A stretch of 64,000 nucleotides of DNA, from the NCBI RefSeq assembly GCF_001971725.1, contig NZ_CP019388.1, positions 372,001 to 436,000 of the forward strand, in the 5' to 3' direction. Made by a program: the position numbers and the translations under genes. Positions 15,980 through 26,110 of the stretch are shown piece after piece (the stretch's first letter is position 1; every line of letters begins with the position of its first letter). The notes under the pieces are model-generated. The model did not search any database and was not told the origin of the DNA. It saw only the letters and a program-made list of their open reading frames with translations. The stretch comes from Winogradskyella sp. J14-2. Its GTDB lineage: Bacteria; Bacteroidota; Bacteroidia; Flavobacteriales; Flavobacteriaceae.

Positions 15980-18013
15980 TTAAATTAATCCGTTATATTT
16001 TCTTATGAACCACTCGCTAAATAAGCTCAGGGCTATTAGAACAAGTAGATATTTCCAGTCTATCAAAGGTACAACATTTTTAGTGCTTTTTTGAATAGTA
16101 GCATATCTGTTGTCAGAAAGTAATTCTGATATTAATTTGTCTGTTTCGTTATAAAAGATGGCTTTACCTTCACTATTTTTAGCTAAGGCGTTAAGCTTAG
16201 GTACGTCTGCGTTTAAAAATTGCTGTTCAACATTGTATTCTAAAACTTCAAAATTGCCCGACGCAGCTATGGATTCCGTATTATGCTTTATTGTAAAGTT
16301 GTAAATTCCAGCTTCTATACCGCGTAAATCTACACTGTAATTTCCATTATTTAATAAAAGCGGGACTTCTCTAATATTACCTTTGTCTTTGTTTTTGAGA
16401 GTTATTGTCAGTGCAGCCGAATTATCAAACTCATAGTTTTTGTTAAAATACTGTGCTGAAATGACAACATCATCATTACCATTGTAAAACGAATTATAAT
16501 CAATATTTAATCGGCTTCGTTTTTTTGATGAGCTAAGATATTGCACTAATTTCCCAATAAAATTATCGAAATCATTGAAACTTTCAGACTCTAAAAAAGA
16601 TTGTGCTCGCCATCGCCATATACCTTCACCAGACAATAGAGCATGCTTTGTGTTACCGATTTCAAAAGTTGATAACATTGGTTGATTAGTATTAATACCA
16701 TTGACAGATTTTGATAAAATAACGTCATTAGGCACAGAAAACGCTATAGTTCCGAATTCTGATTGCAATGGTGGGTAACCTTCAAAACTTAAATTATCTA
16801 TTATAAATGTGTTGTAATTTCTGTTTAATTCTGGCTGAAAATCTTCAGACTGATTTGTTATTGTTTGCTTAAAAGCTGTTTGTAAATTATTAAGCAAACT
16901 AAAGCTTGTTGTATTACCAGTAATAATAAAACTATTTAAATTTTCATCTGAAACCTTACTCAAAACCTCATTAAAGTTATTGTTTGGCTGATAAAGTATA
17001 ACTAATTGAAAATCATTAATTTTATTAAGATATTCGCTAGGTTTTAAAATTGAAACACTTCGTTGTTCATTACTTTCAATAGATTTTTTTAAAGCACCTA
17101 AATCTGGATGCAAAATATCAGATACTAAAGCTATATTTGTTTTTTGATCTATGACTTCTACACCAAAGTTTTTGGAATTGTTTACTATGTTTTTTTCTTC
17201 ATTAAGAGGTGTTAACTCTACGCTGTATGTTTTTACTCCAACTGAATTTGCAGGTAACGTTGTTGAAATGATTTCTGAAGTTTTTTCCGCATCGAATTGT
17301 ATGGGTTTTCTGAATATGACTGTATTACCAGACCAAATTTTAAGCTCAGTATTTACAGACTCTAACCCATTGTAATTAGCTATGATTTCTACAGGAAATT
17401 TATTTTTTAAAAACACATACCGATTTACATTGAGCTGCTTAATACTTAAATCTGTATATATTGTAGAATCTCCCATAATTACAGGATATACAGGCTGCTT
17501 TACTGAATTTGAAATAAAGCTATAATCTGCACCATAGGTTTGATTGCCGTCTGTAATTACAATTATTGGTGCTGTTTGTTTGGCATAAACCTCTCCTATT
17601 TGCTTTAATGCTTTAGAAATATTAGATTTTTGGTTGATAAACTGTAAGGAATCTAAAGGTTGCAATGCTTTACTGAAGCTGTATGATTCGACATTAAATC
17701 TTTTTTGAATTTCAGGATTAGTTTGAAGTTTTGTTAAAACTTCTTGTAGCTTCTTATCTTGTTCTAAATATGCTATAGATTCTGAGTTATCTGCAGCAAT
17801 TACAAGTGTTGGCTTTTGATCGTAGTAGGTGTTAGTTTCAAATTTTGGGTTTATAAGTAACAATAGTATACCAAAAATTGACACTGCTCTTAATACTGTT
17901 AAAGTGGTTTTAAGTGTTGTACTAAGCTTTGATTTAAATACATATTGAAACAGCGCTAATAAAAGCGCTGTTATAAGTGCAAAGATAATGTATAAGATTA
18001 TTTCAGTATTCAT
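15980..18013 (-). CDS. VWA-like membrane protein (BatA/aerotolerance-like architecture)
   Basis: A 677-residue protein. Two N-terminal transmembrane helices (about 4-25 and 40-60) precede a von Willebrand A-like domain (KPTLVIAADNSESIAYLEQDK, then APIIVITDGNQTYGADY), in which DNSES replaces the canonical DxSxS MIDAS motif. A long beta-rich region follows, and a last transmembrane helix lies near the C-terminus (WKYLLVLIALSLFSEWFIRKY). This layout resembles uncharacterised Bacteroidota proteins related to BatA/BatB. The role is unknown; an extracytoplasmic scaffold is plausible. It lies between fabG (31 bases upstream) and the SPFH gene in the same direction. Confidence 0.8.
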   Translation of the reverse strand: MNTEIILYIIFALITALLLALFQYVFKSKLSTTLKTTLTVLRAVSIFGILLLLINPKFETNTYYDQKPTLVIAADNSESIAYLEQDKKLQEVLTKLQTNPEIQKRFNVESYSFSKALQPLDSLQFINQKSNISKALKQIGEVYAKQTAPIIVITDGNQTYGADYSFISNSVKQPVYPVIMGDSTIYTDLSIKQLNVNRYVFLKNKFPVEIIANYNGLESVNTELKIWSGNTVIFRKPIQFDAEKTSEIISTTLPANSVGVKTYSVELTPLNEEKNIVNNSKNFGVEVIDQKTNIALVSDILHPDLGALKKSIESNEQRSVSILKPSEYLNKINDFQLVILYQPNNNFNEVLSKVSDENLNSFIITGNTTSFSLLNNLQTAFKQTITNQSEDFQPELNRNYNTFIIDNLSFEGYPPLQSEFGTIAFSVPNDVILSKSVNGINTNQPMLSTFEIGNTKHALLSGEGIWRWRAQSFLESESFNDFDNFIGKLVQYLSSSKKRSRLNIDYNSFYNGNDDVVISAQYFNKNYEFDNSAALTITLKNKDKGNIREVPLLLNNGNYSVDLRGIEAGIYNFTIKHNTESIAASGNFEVLEYNVEQQFLNADVPKLNALAKNSEGKAIFYNETDKLISELLSDNRYATIQKSTKNVVPLIDWKYLLVLIALSLFSEWFIRKYNGLI

Positions 18014-18044
18014 TAATGAGATTTCTGCCTATGCATAAATTTTT

Positions 18045-18791
18045 TTAAGTTAACATTCCGCCATCTACATTTAAAGTTTGCCCTGTTACATAAGCACTCA
18101 TATCACTTGCAAGAAAAACACAAGCATTTGCAATATCTTCAGGAGTTCCTCCTCGTTTTAAAGGAATTGCGGCTCTCCAACCCTTTACAGTATCTTCATC
18201 TAATTTTGCTGTCATTTCAGTTTCAATAAAACCTGGTGCTATAACATTACTTCTAATATTTCGCGAACCTAATTCTAATGCTACAGATTTAGAAAATCCA
18301 ATAATACCAGCTTTAGAAGCAGCGTAGTTTGTTTGACCTGCATTACCTTTTACTCCAACTACTGAACTCATATTAATAATTGAGCCTTTGCGTTGTTTTA
18401 GCATAGTGCGCTGTACAGCCTTAGTCATATTGAATACAGACTTTAAATTTACTTCAATAACTTTATCAAAGTCCTCCTCACCCATTCGCATTAATAAATT
18501 ATCCTTTGTAATACCTGCATTGTTTACCAATATATCTATTGCGCCAAATTCTGCCACAACATCTTCTGCTAATTTTTGCGCTTCCTCAAAACTGGCGGCA
18601 TTACTTTGGTAGCCTTTGGCTTTTACACCTTTACTATTCAGTTCTTTTTCAAGTTCATTTGCTGCTTCAACAGAAGAACTGTATGTAAACGCCACGTTGG
18701 CGCCATGATCTGCAAAAATTTCAGCTATTCCTTTGCCTATTCCTCTACTAGCGCCAGTAATAATTGCTGTTTTACCTTCTAATAACTTCAT
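18045..18791 (-). CDS. fabG: 3-oxoacyl-[acyl-carrier-protein] reductase
   Basis: A 248-residue short-chain dehydrogenase. The NADPH loop is TGASRGIGKGIAEIF, the NNAGIT motif is at about residue 88, the catalytic Ser is in INMSSVVG, and the Tyr and Lys are in TNYAASKAG. The end, TGQTLNVDGGM, is typical of FabG. It reduces beta-ketoacyl-ACP in fatty acid elongation. An exact Bacteroidota promoter box lies 46 bases upstream, and the sucD terminator separates it from the preceding gene, so it probably begins the fabG-VWA-SPFH transcript. Confidence 0.95.
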   Translation of the reverse strand: MKLLEGKTAIITGASRGIGKGIAEIFADHGANVAFTYSSSVEAANELEKELNSKGVKAKGYQSNAASFEEAQKLAEDVVAEFGAIDILVNNAGITKDNLLMRMGEEDFDKVIEVNLKSVFNMTKAVQRTMLKQRKGSIINMSSVVGVKGNAGQTNYAASKAGIIGFSKSVALELGSRNIRSNVIAPGFIETEMTAKLDEDTVKGWRAAIPLKRGGTPEDIANACVFLASDMSAYVTGQTLNVDGGMLT

Positions 18792-18836
18792 TTTAATTTT
18801 ATCTCGATTAGTTAGTTAAATTATAAATTGCTCTAT

Positions 18837-18844
18837 CAAATATA
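18837..18844 (-). promoter_or_regulatory. Candidate -7 promoter box (TATATTTG) for fabG
   Basis: An exact TAnnTTTG on the minus strand, 46 bases upstream of the fabG ATG and just after the sucD terminator. Confidence 0.55.
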
Positions 18845-18869
18845 GTGATTACAAGTTGCATGAAATAAA

Positions 18870-18898
18870 AAAACCTTACAAGATTTTGTAAGGTTTTT
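18870..18898 (-). terminator. Rho-independent terminator of sucD
   Basis: AAAACCTTACA pairs with TGTAAGGTTTT around AAATCT-type loop sequence, followed by T residues on the minus strand. It lies 55 bases past the sucD stop. Confidence 0.85.
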
Positions 18899-18913
18899 AA
18901 CAGTTTATATAGT

Positions 18914-18932
18914 TTCTGAATCAAGTTCAGAA
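18914..18932. repeat. Palindromic repeat TTCTGAA-TCAAG-TTCAGAA
   Basis: A seven-base perfect stem with the same TCAAG loop as the unit at 8647-8673. It lies between the sucD stop and its terminator, the only clear relative of the his-gap repeats found outside the his operon in this window. Confidence 0.55.
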
Positions 18933-18952
18933 TAAAAATATTCTTAAATTAA

Positions 18953-19825
18953 TTATCCTAAAACTTCAGCTACTTTCTTACCTATTTCAGCAGGAGAATC
19001 TACAACGTGAATACCACATGCTCTCATAATTTTCTTTTTTGCTTGAGCTGTATCATCACTACCACCTACAATAGCACCAGCATGACCCATCGTACGTCCG
19101 GCAGGTGCAGTTTCACCAGCTATAAATCCTACAATAGGTTTTTTGCTTCCACTGGTTTTGTACCAATTAGCCGCATCAGCTTCTAATTGCCCACCTATCT
19201 CACCAATCATTACAACAGCTTCTGTATCTGGATCGTTAATTAAAAGCTCCACAGCTTCTTTAGTTGTTGTTCCTATAATTGGATCACCACCAATACCGAT
19301 TGCAGTTGTGATACCTAATCCTTGTTTTACAACTTGGTCTGCAGCTTCATAAGTTAGTGTACCAGATTTTGAAACGATACCAACCTTACCAGATTTAAAT
19401 ACAAATCCTGGCATAATACCAACTTTAGCTTCACCCGGAGTAATAACACCTGGACAGTTAGGACCAACTAATCTACAGTCTTTATCTTTAATATAATCTG
19501 CAGCTTTTACCATATCTGCCACAGGAATACCCTCTGTAATCGTAATAATAACTTTAATTCCGGCATCAGCGGCTTCCATAATTGCATCTGCAGCAAACGC
19601 TGGTGGAACAAAAATAATCGTAGTATCTGCTCCTGCTTTTTCAACAGCTTCTGCCACTGTATTAAAAACAGGCTTTCCTAAGTGTTCTTGCCCACCTTTT
19701 CCCGGAGTAACACCACCAACTACATTTGTGCCATACTCGATCATCTGACCTGCATGAAAGGTACCTTCACTACCCGTAAAACCTTGAACAATGATTTTAG
19801 AATCTTTATTTACTAAAACGCTCAT
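18953..19825 (-). CDS. sucD: Succinyl-CoA ligase (ADP/GDP-forming) alpha subunit
   Basis: A 290-residue protein of standard length. It opens with the CoA-binding Rossmann region [20 protein letters not shown], contains [22 protein letters not shown], and has the catalytic phosphohistidine in [13 protein letters not shown]. It converts succinyl-CoA to succinate with substrate-level phosphorylation in the TCA cycle, together with a beta subunit (sucC) that is not in this window. It has its own promoter box and terminator, so it is probably transcribed alone. Separation of sucC and sucD is normal in Bacteroidota. Confidence 0.96.
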   Translation of the reverse strand: MSVLVNKDSKIIVQGFTGSEGTFHAGQMIEYGTNVVGGVTPGKGGQEHLGKPVFNTVAEAVEKAGADTTIIFVPPAFAADAIMEAADAGIKVIITITEGIPVADMVKAADYIKDKDCRLVGPNCPGVITPGEAKVGIMPGFVFKSGKVGIVSKSGTLTYEAADQVVKQGLGITTAIGIGGDPIIGTTTKEAVELLINDPDTEAVVMIGEIGGQLEADAANWYKTSGSKKPIVGFIAGETAPAGRTMGHAGAIVGGSDDTAQAKKKIMRACGIHVVDSPAEIGKKVAEVLG

Positions 19826-19866
19826 TTGATATTGTTGTTTTTAAGTTTTTATAATTTTAAGCTGCA

Positions 19867-19874
19867 CAAAAATA
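19867..19874 (-). promoter_or_regulatory. Candidate -7 promoter box (TATTTTTG) for sucD
   Basis: An exact TAnnTTTG match on the minus strand, 42 bases upstream of the sucD start codon. Confidence 0.5.
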
Positions 19875-19923
19875 AGTCTTTTAAAACGTATTTGCGAACT
19901 GTTTTTATCTTTTCTATTAGCAA

Positions 19924-20859
19924 TTAAAAGTCTTTTAATTTTTTAAGAATATCTGGAATTCTTTTTATCGATGCCATCTCTTTATACTTTGATCTAAAAT
20001 CATCGGCAGGAATACCAAAATAGCGTTTGTTACCATCCAACGATTTACTCACTCCCGACTTTGCAGAAATTACTGCTTTAGCACCAATGGTTACTCCGCT
20101 AGTAATACCTACTTGTCCCCAAATGGTCACTTCATCTTCAATTATAGTGCAGCCAGCTATACCAACATGAGAGGCGATGAGGCATTTTTTGCCAATTACA
20201 GTATCATGACCTATTTGAACAAGATTATCGATTTTTGTTCCCTCTTTTATAGTTGTATCACCTGTTACACCTTTATCTATGGTGCATCCAGCACCTATAT
20301 CTACATTATTCTCTATAACAACTCTTCCACCAGATTTTAGCTGATCGAAGCCTTCAGGTCTATTTTTGTAATAAAATGCACTTGCACCTAAAACAGTATT
20401 GGCATGTATTATAACGTTATCACCAATAACTGCATCATCATAAATACTCACGTTAGAATGGATGATGCAATTTTTACCGATAACGACGTTATGACCAATA
20501 AAGCAGTGCGGTTGTATAATTGTTCCTTCGCCAATTTTTGCATCTTCAGCAATAGATATATTAGAAGATTTAAAAGGCTTGAAATGAAGTGTTAACTTAT
20601 TGAAATCTCTAAAAGGATCGTCTGAAATTAGCAGTGCTTTTCCATCAGGACATTCCACCTCTTTATTGATTAATACAATGGTGGCATTAGATTGAAGCGC
20701 TTTATCATAGTATTTTGGGTGATCTACAAAAACGATATCACCAGGCTCTACAACATGGATTTCGTTCATTCCTAAAACAGGAAAGTCGTCTTGGCCAACA
20801 TAATCCGTACCGATAAGGTTGGCTATTTCTTTTAGTGAATATTGTCTAGGAAATTTCAT
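19924..20859 (-). CDS. LpxD-like hexapeptide-repeat N-acyltransferase (second copy)
   Basis: A 311-residue protein built like LpxD: an N-terminal uridine-binding-like domain (about 1-100, with EPGDIVFVDHPKYYDKAL) and a left-handed beta-helix of hexapeptide repeats (about 100-275, e.g. IGHNVVIGKNCIIHSNVSI). The His of LVQIGHDTVIGKK matches the position of the LpxD catalytic base region. A canonical LpxD is encoded four genes upstream, at 23783. This shorter paralogue keeps its place with efp and lpxA, which suggests a linked role, either a second acylation of a lipid A or related precursor or another sugar. Its substrate is unknown; I give no symbol. Confidence 0.85.
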   Translation of the reverse strand: MKFPRQYSLKEIANLIGTDYVGQDDFPVLGMNEIHVVEPGDIVFVDHPKYYDKALQSNATIVLINKEVECPDGKALLISDDPFRDFNKLTLHFKPFKSSNISIAEDAKIGEGTIIQPHCFIGHNVVIGKNCIIHSNVSIYDDAVIGDNVIIHANTVLGASAFYYKNRPEGFDQLKSGGRVVIENNVDIGAGCTIDKGVTGDTTIKEGTKIDNLVQIGHDTVIGKKCLIASHVGIAGCTIIEDEVTIWGQVGITSGVTIGAKAVISAKSGVSKSLDGNKRYFGIPADDFRSKYKEMASIKRIPDILKKLKDF

Positions 20860-20867
20860 GTGATCAG

Positions 20868-20925
20868 TTTACAGATAACAGTCGTAGTTTACAGCCTTGT
20901 AAACTTAATACTGTGACTGAGGACT
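20868..20925. repeat. Imperfect palindromic spacer between efp and the lpxD-like gene
   Basis: The 68-base gap is made of ACAGT/ACTGT-rich sequence with GTTTACA...TGTAAAC arms. It resembles spacer repeats seen in other flavobacterial genomes, but only one copy is present here. Confidence 0.35.
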
Positions 20926-20927
20926 AT

Positions 20928-21494
20928 TTACTCTTTTATACGCTCTTTGTAGGTACCTTTTTCAGTTTCAATTTTAATCTTATCGCCTTCATTAATAAAT
21001 AAAGGTACATTGACTTCTGCGCCTGTTTCTACCGTTGCAGGCTTAGTTGCATTTGTAGCAGTATTTCCTTTTACACCTGGCTCTGTATGCGTAACCTCTA
21101 AAATTACTGTAGCTGGCATATCTACCGATAGTGGCATGTTATCTTCAGTGTTAATTTGAATAGTTACAATTTCTCCTTCTTTCATAAGGTCTGGTCTGTC
21201 TAAAGCAGATTCTAACAATCTAATTTGTGTATAATCTGCTTCATTCATAAAATGATAGAATTCACCATCATTGTACAAATACTGAAATTTATGTGTTTCA
21301 ACACGTACATCTTCAATTTTGTGACCAGCAGAAAACGTATTATCAATCACCTTTCCTGTGGTTACACTTTTTAATTTTGTTCTTACAAAAGCAGGACCTT
21401 TACCTGGTTTAACGTGTAAGAATTCAACAATTTTGTAGATGTCATTATTATACCTAATACATAATCCGTTACGGATGTCTGATGTGCTTGCCAT
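20928..21494 (-). CDS. efp: Translation elongation factor P
   Basis: A 188-residue protein of standard length with three beta-barrel domains. It opens MASTSDIRNGLCIRYNNDIY; the domain I loop that reaches the peptidyl-transferase centre is VKPGKGPAFVRTK, with Lys32 at the tip, the position that is post-translationally modified in some bacteria. EF-P rescues ribosomes stalled at polyproline. No modification enzyme is encoded nearby. It lies 18 bases after lpxA and 68 bases before the lpxD-like gene, in one minus-strand run of envelope genes. Confidence 0.96.
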   Translation of the reverse strand: MASTSDIRNGLCIRYNNDIYKIVEFLHVKPGKGPAFVRTKLKSVTTGKVIDNTFSAGHKIEDVRVETHKFQYLYNDGEFYHFMNEADYTQIRLLESALDRPDLMKEGEIVTIQINTEDNMPLSVDMPATVILEVTHTEPGVKGNTATNATKPATVETGAEVNVPLFINEGDKIKIETEKGTYKERIKE

Positions 21495-21512
21495 TATATA
21501 TTTTTTTCTTTG

Positions 21513-22298
21513 TTAATTTGATTTAAAGTAGCCTTTCATAATTCCACGATGCGAATTCTTAATAAATTGAAGAATTTCGTCACGCTCTGGTGTGGCTTCC
21601 ATTTCAGCTTCTATAATTTCTGAAGCCTGCGTGTTGTTATAATTTTTTTGATAAAGAATTCTGTATATATCTTGAATTTCTCTAATTTTTTCTGTTGTAA
21701 ATCCTCTACGTCGCAATCCTACTGAATTAATGCCCACATAAGATAATGGCTCTCGTGCCGCTTTTACGTATGGTGGTACGTCCTTTCTTACTAAAGATCC
21801 ACCGGTAACAAAGGCATGGTTTCCTATGGAACAAAATTGGTGAACTGCCGTCATACCTGCTAAAACTACATAATCGCCTACTGTGATATGCCCAGCAAGT
21901 GTACTATTGTTTGAAAAAATACAATTATCTCCAACAATACAATCGTGTGCAATATGGCAATAGGCCATAATAAGACAATTATTTCCTATAACCGTTTTCA
22001 TCTTATCTGTAGTACCACGGTTTATTGTAACGCATTCTCTTATAGTAACATTATCACCGATTTCTACTGTGGTATCTTCGTCATTGTATTTTAAGTCTTG
22101 CGGAACTGCAGATATTACGGCTCCAGGAAAGATATTACAGTTTTTACCAATTCTTGCGCCTTCCATTATGGTGACATTGCTTCCTATCCAGGTACCTTCT
22201 CCAATTTTTACGTTATTATGAATTGTCGTAAAAGGCTCTATAACTACATTCTTTGCTATTTTAGCTCCAGGATGTACGTATGCTAAAGGTTGATTCAT
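21513..22298 (-). CDS. lpxA: Acyl-ACP--UDP-N-acetylglucosamine O-acyltransferase
   Basis: A 261-residue hexapeptide-repeat protein of normal LpxA length. It begins with YVHPGAKIAKNVVIEPF, has the catalytic His in LIMAYCHIAHDCIVG, and the later His in MTAVHQFCSIG. The C-terminal helical domain contains NSVGLRRRGFTTEKIREI. LpxA adds the first 3-hydroxyacyl chain to UDP-GlcNAc, the first step of lipid A synthesis. The order lpxD, lpxC-fabZ, lpxA, efp is a stable arrangement in Bacteroidota, and the genes are closely spaced. Confidence 0.96.
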   Translation of the reverse strand: MNQPLAYVHPGAKIAKNVVIEPFTTIHNNVKIGEGTWIGSNVTIMEGARIGKNCNIFPGAVISAVPQDLKYNDEDTTVEIGDNVTIRECVTINRGTTDKMKTVIGNNCLIMAYCHIAHDCIVGDNCIFSNNSTLAGHITVGDYVVLAGMTAVHQFCSIGNHAFVTGGSLVRKDVPPYVKAAREPLSYVGINSVGLRRRGFTTEKIREIQDIYRILYQKNYNNTQASEIIEAEMEATPERDEILQFIKNSHRGIMKGYFKSN

Positions 22299-22389
22299 TT
22301 TCGGAATTTTATTTTTGATAAATAGGTGAAAATGTGTTCGCCTACCAACATATTATGAACGATTTGAAAATTAATATTCGCTCGGTTCA

Positions 22390-23796
22390 TTACTTAACTT
22401 TTGAAATTTGTGCCATTAACTCAGCTTCTGCACAAAGTTTGCCGTTGGTATAGGCATAACCTTGCATGTGACATATACCGCGTCTTATGGGCGTTATAAG
22501 CTCACATTTAAATATCAATGTGTCACCAGGCACTACTTTTTGTTTAAACTTTACATTGTCCATTTTCATAAAAAATGTGAGGTAGTTCTCTGGATCTGGG
22601 ACAGTACTTAGTACTAATATACCACCTGTCTGCGCCATGGCCTCAACAATGAGTACACCTGGCATTACTGGTGCTCCAGGAAAATGACCTCTAAAAAACT
22701 CTTCGTTCATAGTGACATTTTTCATGCCAATAACGTAGCTTTCTGTTAACTCATAAACTTTATCTAAGAGCAAAAAAGGCTGTCTATGTGGTAACATACT
22801 CATAATTTGGTTTACATCCATTAATGGTGGCGAATTCAAATCTATTTGAGGTACATTATTCCGTCTTTCGTTTTTTATAATTTTAGACATCTTTTTTGCA
22901 AACTGAGTGTTTACAAAATGCCCAGGTTTGTTTGCAATAACTTTACCTTTAATTCGTGTACCGATTAGAGCTAAATCACCAACTACATCTAATAGTTTGT
23001 GCCTAGCGGCTTCATTAGGGTGGTGTAATGTTAAATTATCTAAGATACCATTAGTTTTTACAGCAATGTTATCTTTATTAAAGGCTTTGCGAAGTTTATT
23101 CATAGTTTCTTCGGACAGCTCTTTGTCTACATAAACTATAGCATTATTTAAGTCACCACCTTTTATTAAGCCATGTTCTAACAACATTTCTATTTCGTGT
23201 AAAAAGCTGAATGTTCTGGCATCTGAGATTTCGTCTTTAAATTCTGATACAGAATTCATAGTTGCGTTTTGGGTTCCCAAAACTTTTGTGCCAAAGTCTA
23301 CCATAGTGGTTACTTTATAGGTATCGGCTGGCATTAAAATAATTTCGCTTCCGGTAGACTCATCTGCATAAGAAACTACGTCCTTTACTTCGTATTCCTC
23401 TCTGTAAGCGTTTTGTTCTACTATCCCTGCTTTTTCTAGAGCTTCAACAAAAAACTTTGAAGAGCCATCCATTATGGGTGGTTCTGATGCATTTAATTGG
23501 ATAATTGCATTATCGATGTCTAAACCAACTAACGCTGCTAATACATGTTCGCAGGTTTGTATTGTAACTCCGTTTTTTTCTAAGCATGTACCTCTCTGTG
23601 TATTGGTGACGTAATTTGCGTCTGCTTCTATCTTTGGATGCCCTTCAAGATCGATGCGCTCAAATACAAAACCCGAATTTTCTGTACCGGGTTTAAACAC
23701 TAAAGTTACGTCTGCTCCTGTATGGAGACCTACACCTTCAAGTTTTATGTCCTTTTCAATGGTCTTTTGCTTTATCTCGGTTTTAATTATTGCCAT
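22390..23796 (-). CDS. lpxC-fabZ: Bifunctional UDP-3-O-acyl-N-acetylglucosamine deacetylase / 3-hydroxyacyl-ACP dehydratase
   Basis: A 468-residue fusion typical of Bacteroidota. The LpxC domain (about 1-310) has the zinc ligand motif [13 protein letters not shown], the block [12 protein letters not shown] and [19 protein letters not shown]. The FabZ domain (about 325-468) has the motif [14 protein letters not shown] and the hot-dog active-site block [20 protein letters not shown]. LpxC commits UDP-GlcNAc to lipid A by deacetylation; FabZ dehydrates beta-hydroxyacyl-ACP and thus competes for the same acyl pool. The fusion may set the balance between them. The start overlaps the end of lpxD by 14 bases, indicating cotranscription. 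Confidence 0.97.
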   Translation of the reverse strand: MAIIKTEIKQKTIEKDIKLEGVGLHTGADVTLVFKPGTENSGFVFERIDLEGHPKIEADANYVTNTQRGTCLEKNGVTIQTCEHVLAALVGLDIDNAIIQLNASEPPIMDGSSKFFVEALEKAGIVEQNAYREEYEVKDVVSYADESTGSEIILMPADTYKVTTMVDFGTKVLGTQNATMNSVSEFKDEISDARTFSFLHEIEMLLEHGLIKGGDLNNAIVYVDKELSEETMNKLRKAFNKDNIAVKTNGILDNLTLHHPNEAARHKLLDVVGDLALIGTRIKGKVIANKPGHFVNTQFAKKMSKIIKNERRNNVPQIDLNSPPLMDVNQIMSMLPHRQPFLLLDKVYELTESYVIGMKNVTMNEEFFRGHFPGAPVMPGVLIVEAMAQTGGILVLSTVPDPENYLTFFMKMDNVKFKQKVVPGDTLIFKCELITPIRRGICHMQGYAYTNGKLCAEAELMAQISKVK

Positions 23797-24811
23797 TTAC
23801 TTTTTTTTCTATTTCATTTATATTCTTTACGATCTTAGGTAAATTTTTAAAGTACACATAAGATTTGTTATAGTCACCGTAAGTTAATGCTGGAGAACCT
23901 TGTAAAACTTCGTTATCCTTAACGTGTCTTCCTATGCCTGATTGTGCTTGTATTTTTACGTTATTACCTATGGTAATGTGACCTACAATACCAACTTGTC
24001 CACCGATCTGACAATTTTCGCCAATCTTTGTAGAACCTGCAATGCCAGTTTGTGCTGCAATTACGGTGTTTTTACCTATCTCTACGTTGTGGGCAATTTG
24101 AATTTGATTATCTAGTTTTACACCTCGTCTTATAATTGTTGAACCAAGTGTTGCCCGATCTATAGTAGTGCCTGCACCAATGTCTACATAATCTTCGATT
24201 ATAACATTACCTATTTGTGGTACCTTAGAATATTCGCCTTTTTCATTTGGAGCGAAACCAAAACCGTCGGCACCTATTATTGCGCCTGAATTTATGACAC
24301 AATTATTACCAACAATACAGTCTGAGTAAATTTTTCCGCCTGAAAAAACTATAGTATTATCGCCTATGGTTACATTGTCACCAATGTAAGAATTGGGAAA
24401 AATCTTTACATTATTTCCTAATTTTACATTGTCGCCAACATAAGTAAATGCACCAATATAGATGTCATTAGCAATTTTGGCTGAATCTGAGATAAAACTT
24501 GGCTGTTCTATACCTAATTTGTTTAGCTTTATTTGATTGTAATACTCTAGTAATTTTGTAAAAGCACCATAGGCATCCTCTACTTTAATTAGTGTGGTGG
24601 TTAGGGCTTCTTCGGGCTCAAAATTAGAGTTAACAATTGTAATCGAAGATTTTGTTGTATATATGTAGGGCTTATATTTTGGATTGGCCAAAAACGTTAA
24701 AGACCCCTTTGTTCCTTCTTCTATTTTAGCAAGCTTAGAAACCTCTGTATTTGGATCGCCAACGACTGTACCTTCTAATATACCTGCTATTTGTTCTGCT
24801 GTAAACTTCAA
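23783..24811 (-). CDS. lpxD: UDP-3-O-(3-hydroxyacyl)glucosamine N-acyltransferase
   Basis: A 342-residue protein of standard LpxD length. The N-terminal domain opens [20 protein letters not shown]; the left-handed beta helix runs from about residue 105 to 310, with [10 protein letters not shown] and the catalytic His in [13 protein letters not shown]. LpxD adds the second hydroxyacyl chain. The start codon is TTG: an in-frame stop lies one codon upstream of it and the N-terminus matches the family, so the start is well fixed. Its 3' end overlaps lpxC-fabZ. Confidence 0.95.
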   Translation of the reverse strand: MKFTAEQIAGILEGTVVGDPNTEVSKLAKIEEGTKGSLTFLANPKYKPYIYTTKSSITIVNSNFEPEEALTTTLIKVEDAYGAFTKLLEYYNQIKLNKLGIEQPSFISDSAKIANDIYIGAFTYVGDNVKLGNNVKIFPNSYIGDNVTIGDNTIVFSGGKIYSDCIVGNNCVINSGAIIGADGFGFAPNEKGEYSKVPQIGNVIIEDYVDIGAGTTIDRATLGSTIIRRGVKLDNQIQIAHNVEIGKNTVIAAQTGIAGSTKIGENCQIGGQVGIVGHITIGNNVKIQAQSGIGRHVKDNEVLQGSPALTYGDYNKSYVYFKNLPKIVKNINEIEKKVNGNN

Positions 24812-24862
24812 TTAATTGAATTTAAAATGTTTGTTGGTTTCCGCAAAAATAGAAAAAATGTA

Positions 24863-26095
24863 TTACATTTTCTTTTTAGGGTAACACATATAATATTTGG
24901 TAACAGGTTTACTAAGCGCTTTTAGATTGAGTTGGTCTGAAGCTTTGACTATATCTTTTATTTTTCCGGATTTTAATTGAATATTAATGTGTTGCTTTTT
25001 ACTCTGATAGGCTAAATTGGTTATCTCACCACTAAAAACAAAATAGTCTGCTTCTTCTTTTGAGATATCATATTTATCCACTAACGCCTTGTTGTGCGTT
25101 AGTAAATCTGCGGTTTTAATAGGTTTGTTTTTTATTTTTATTTTCAACAGATCTCTATCAACAATCATTTGGCATAGGTTACTTAGAACAAAATCCGTAT
25201 GATTTCTCCATGATTTCATGGCGGCAACAATATCATAGTCATCGAGATTAGAAAATATCTCTAATGTATTACTATTAAAACTGTTTACTTCTGAAATTAA
25301 AAAGTAATTTAAGGGCTCACTACATTGTAAGTGTTCTCCTTGCTGAACTAACTCTTTTGCTCTTTTTAAAATCCTTGTGAGCAACTGCTCTGCAACAATA
25401 CCTGTTTTATGCAAATATACTTGCCAATACATAAATCGTCTTGCTACCAAAAACTTTTCTACACTGTAGATTCCTTTTTCTTCTACAACCAACTCATCAT
25501 CTACTACATTGAGCATGGTAATTAAACGTTCACTGTTTATATTTCCTTCTGCAACACCTGTATAAAAGCTATCCCGCTTAAGGTAGTCTGCTCTGTCCAT
25601 GTCTAATTGGCTAGATATAAGCTGGCACATAAACTTTCGAGGATACTCACCTTTAAATATAGAAATGGCTAACGTTAAACTTCCGTTAAACTCTTTATTG
25701 AGTTTTTTCATAAATTGAAGTGAAATCTCTTCATGCGAAATGTCATTTACAATACTATGTTCCATAGCATGAGAAAAAGGGCCGTGACCAATGTCGTGCA
25801 GTAAAATAGCAATTAAAAGTCCATTTTCTTCTTCTTTAGAGATTGCAACACCTTTAAAACGAAGTACATTGATGGTTTTTTGCATTAAATGCATACTACC
25901 TAATGCATGATGAAAACGTGTATGATGTGCGCCTGGATATACCAAATAAGACAATCCCATTTGCGTTATACGACGCAATCTCTGAAAGTATTTATGCTCA
26001 ATAAGATCAAAAATTAAGGAATTAGGAATCGTAATAAATCCGTAAATTGGATCGTTAAATATTTTAAGTTTATTATTAGACTTCAAACCAAACAT
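24863..26095 (-). CDS. HD-domain phosphohydrolase (dNTPase-like, YdhJ/SAMHD1-type)
   Basis: A 410-residue protein. The HD domain is intact: the first His in GAHHTRFHHALG (about 55-66), then ILLHDIGHGPFSHAMEHS (HD at 100-101), and the last Asp in SSQLDMDRADYL. It is related to deoxyguanosinetriphosphate triphosphohydrolase-like and SAMHD1 proteins, but substrate cannot be read from sequence. In Bacteroidota this gene commonly precedes lpxD, as here (51-base gap). Its promoter box overlaps the leader of the divergent porX gene; the two start codons are only 25 bases apart, so the two genes may share regulation. Confidence 0.88.
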   Translation of the reverse strand: MFGLKSNNKLKIFNDPIYGFITIPNSLIFDLIEHKYFQRLRRITQMGLSYLVYPGAHHTRFHHALGSMHLMQKTINVLRFKGVAISKEEENGLLIAILLHDIGHGPFSHAMEHSIVNDISHEEISLQFMKKLNKEFNGSLTLAISIFKGEYPRKFMCQLISSQLDMDRADYLKRDSFYTGVAEGNINSERLITMLNVVDDELVVEEKGIYSVEKFLVARRFMYWQVYLHKTGIVAEQLLTRILKRAKELVQQGEHLQCSEPLNYFLISEVNSFNSNTLEIFSNLDDYDIVAAMKSWRNHTDFVLSNLCQMIVDRDLLKIKIKNKPIKTADLLTHNKALVDKYDISKEEADYFVFSGEITNLAYQSKKQHINIQLKSGKIKDIVKASDQLNLKALSKPVTKYYMCYPKKKM

Positions 26096-26110
26096 TCATT
26101 AATTAGAAAA

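Noticed and set aside
24863-26095. HD dNTPase-like gene as an antiviral dNTP-depletion system
   Set aside because: It lies in a stable housekeeping context next to lpxD, with no toxin, nuclease or other defence genes nearby.
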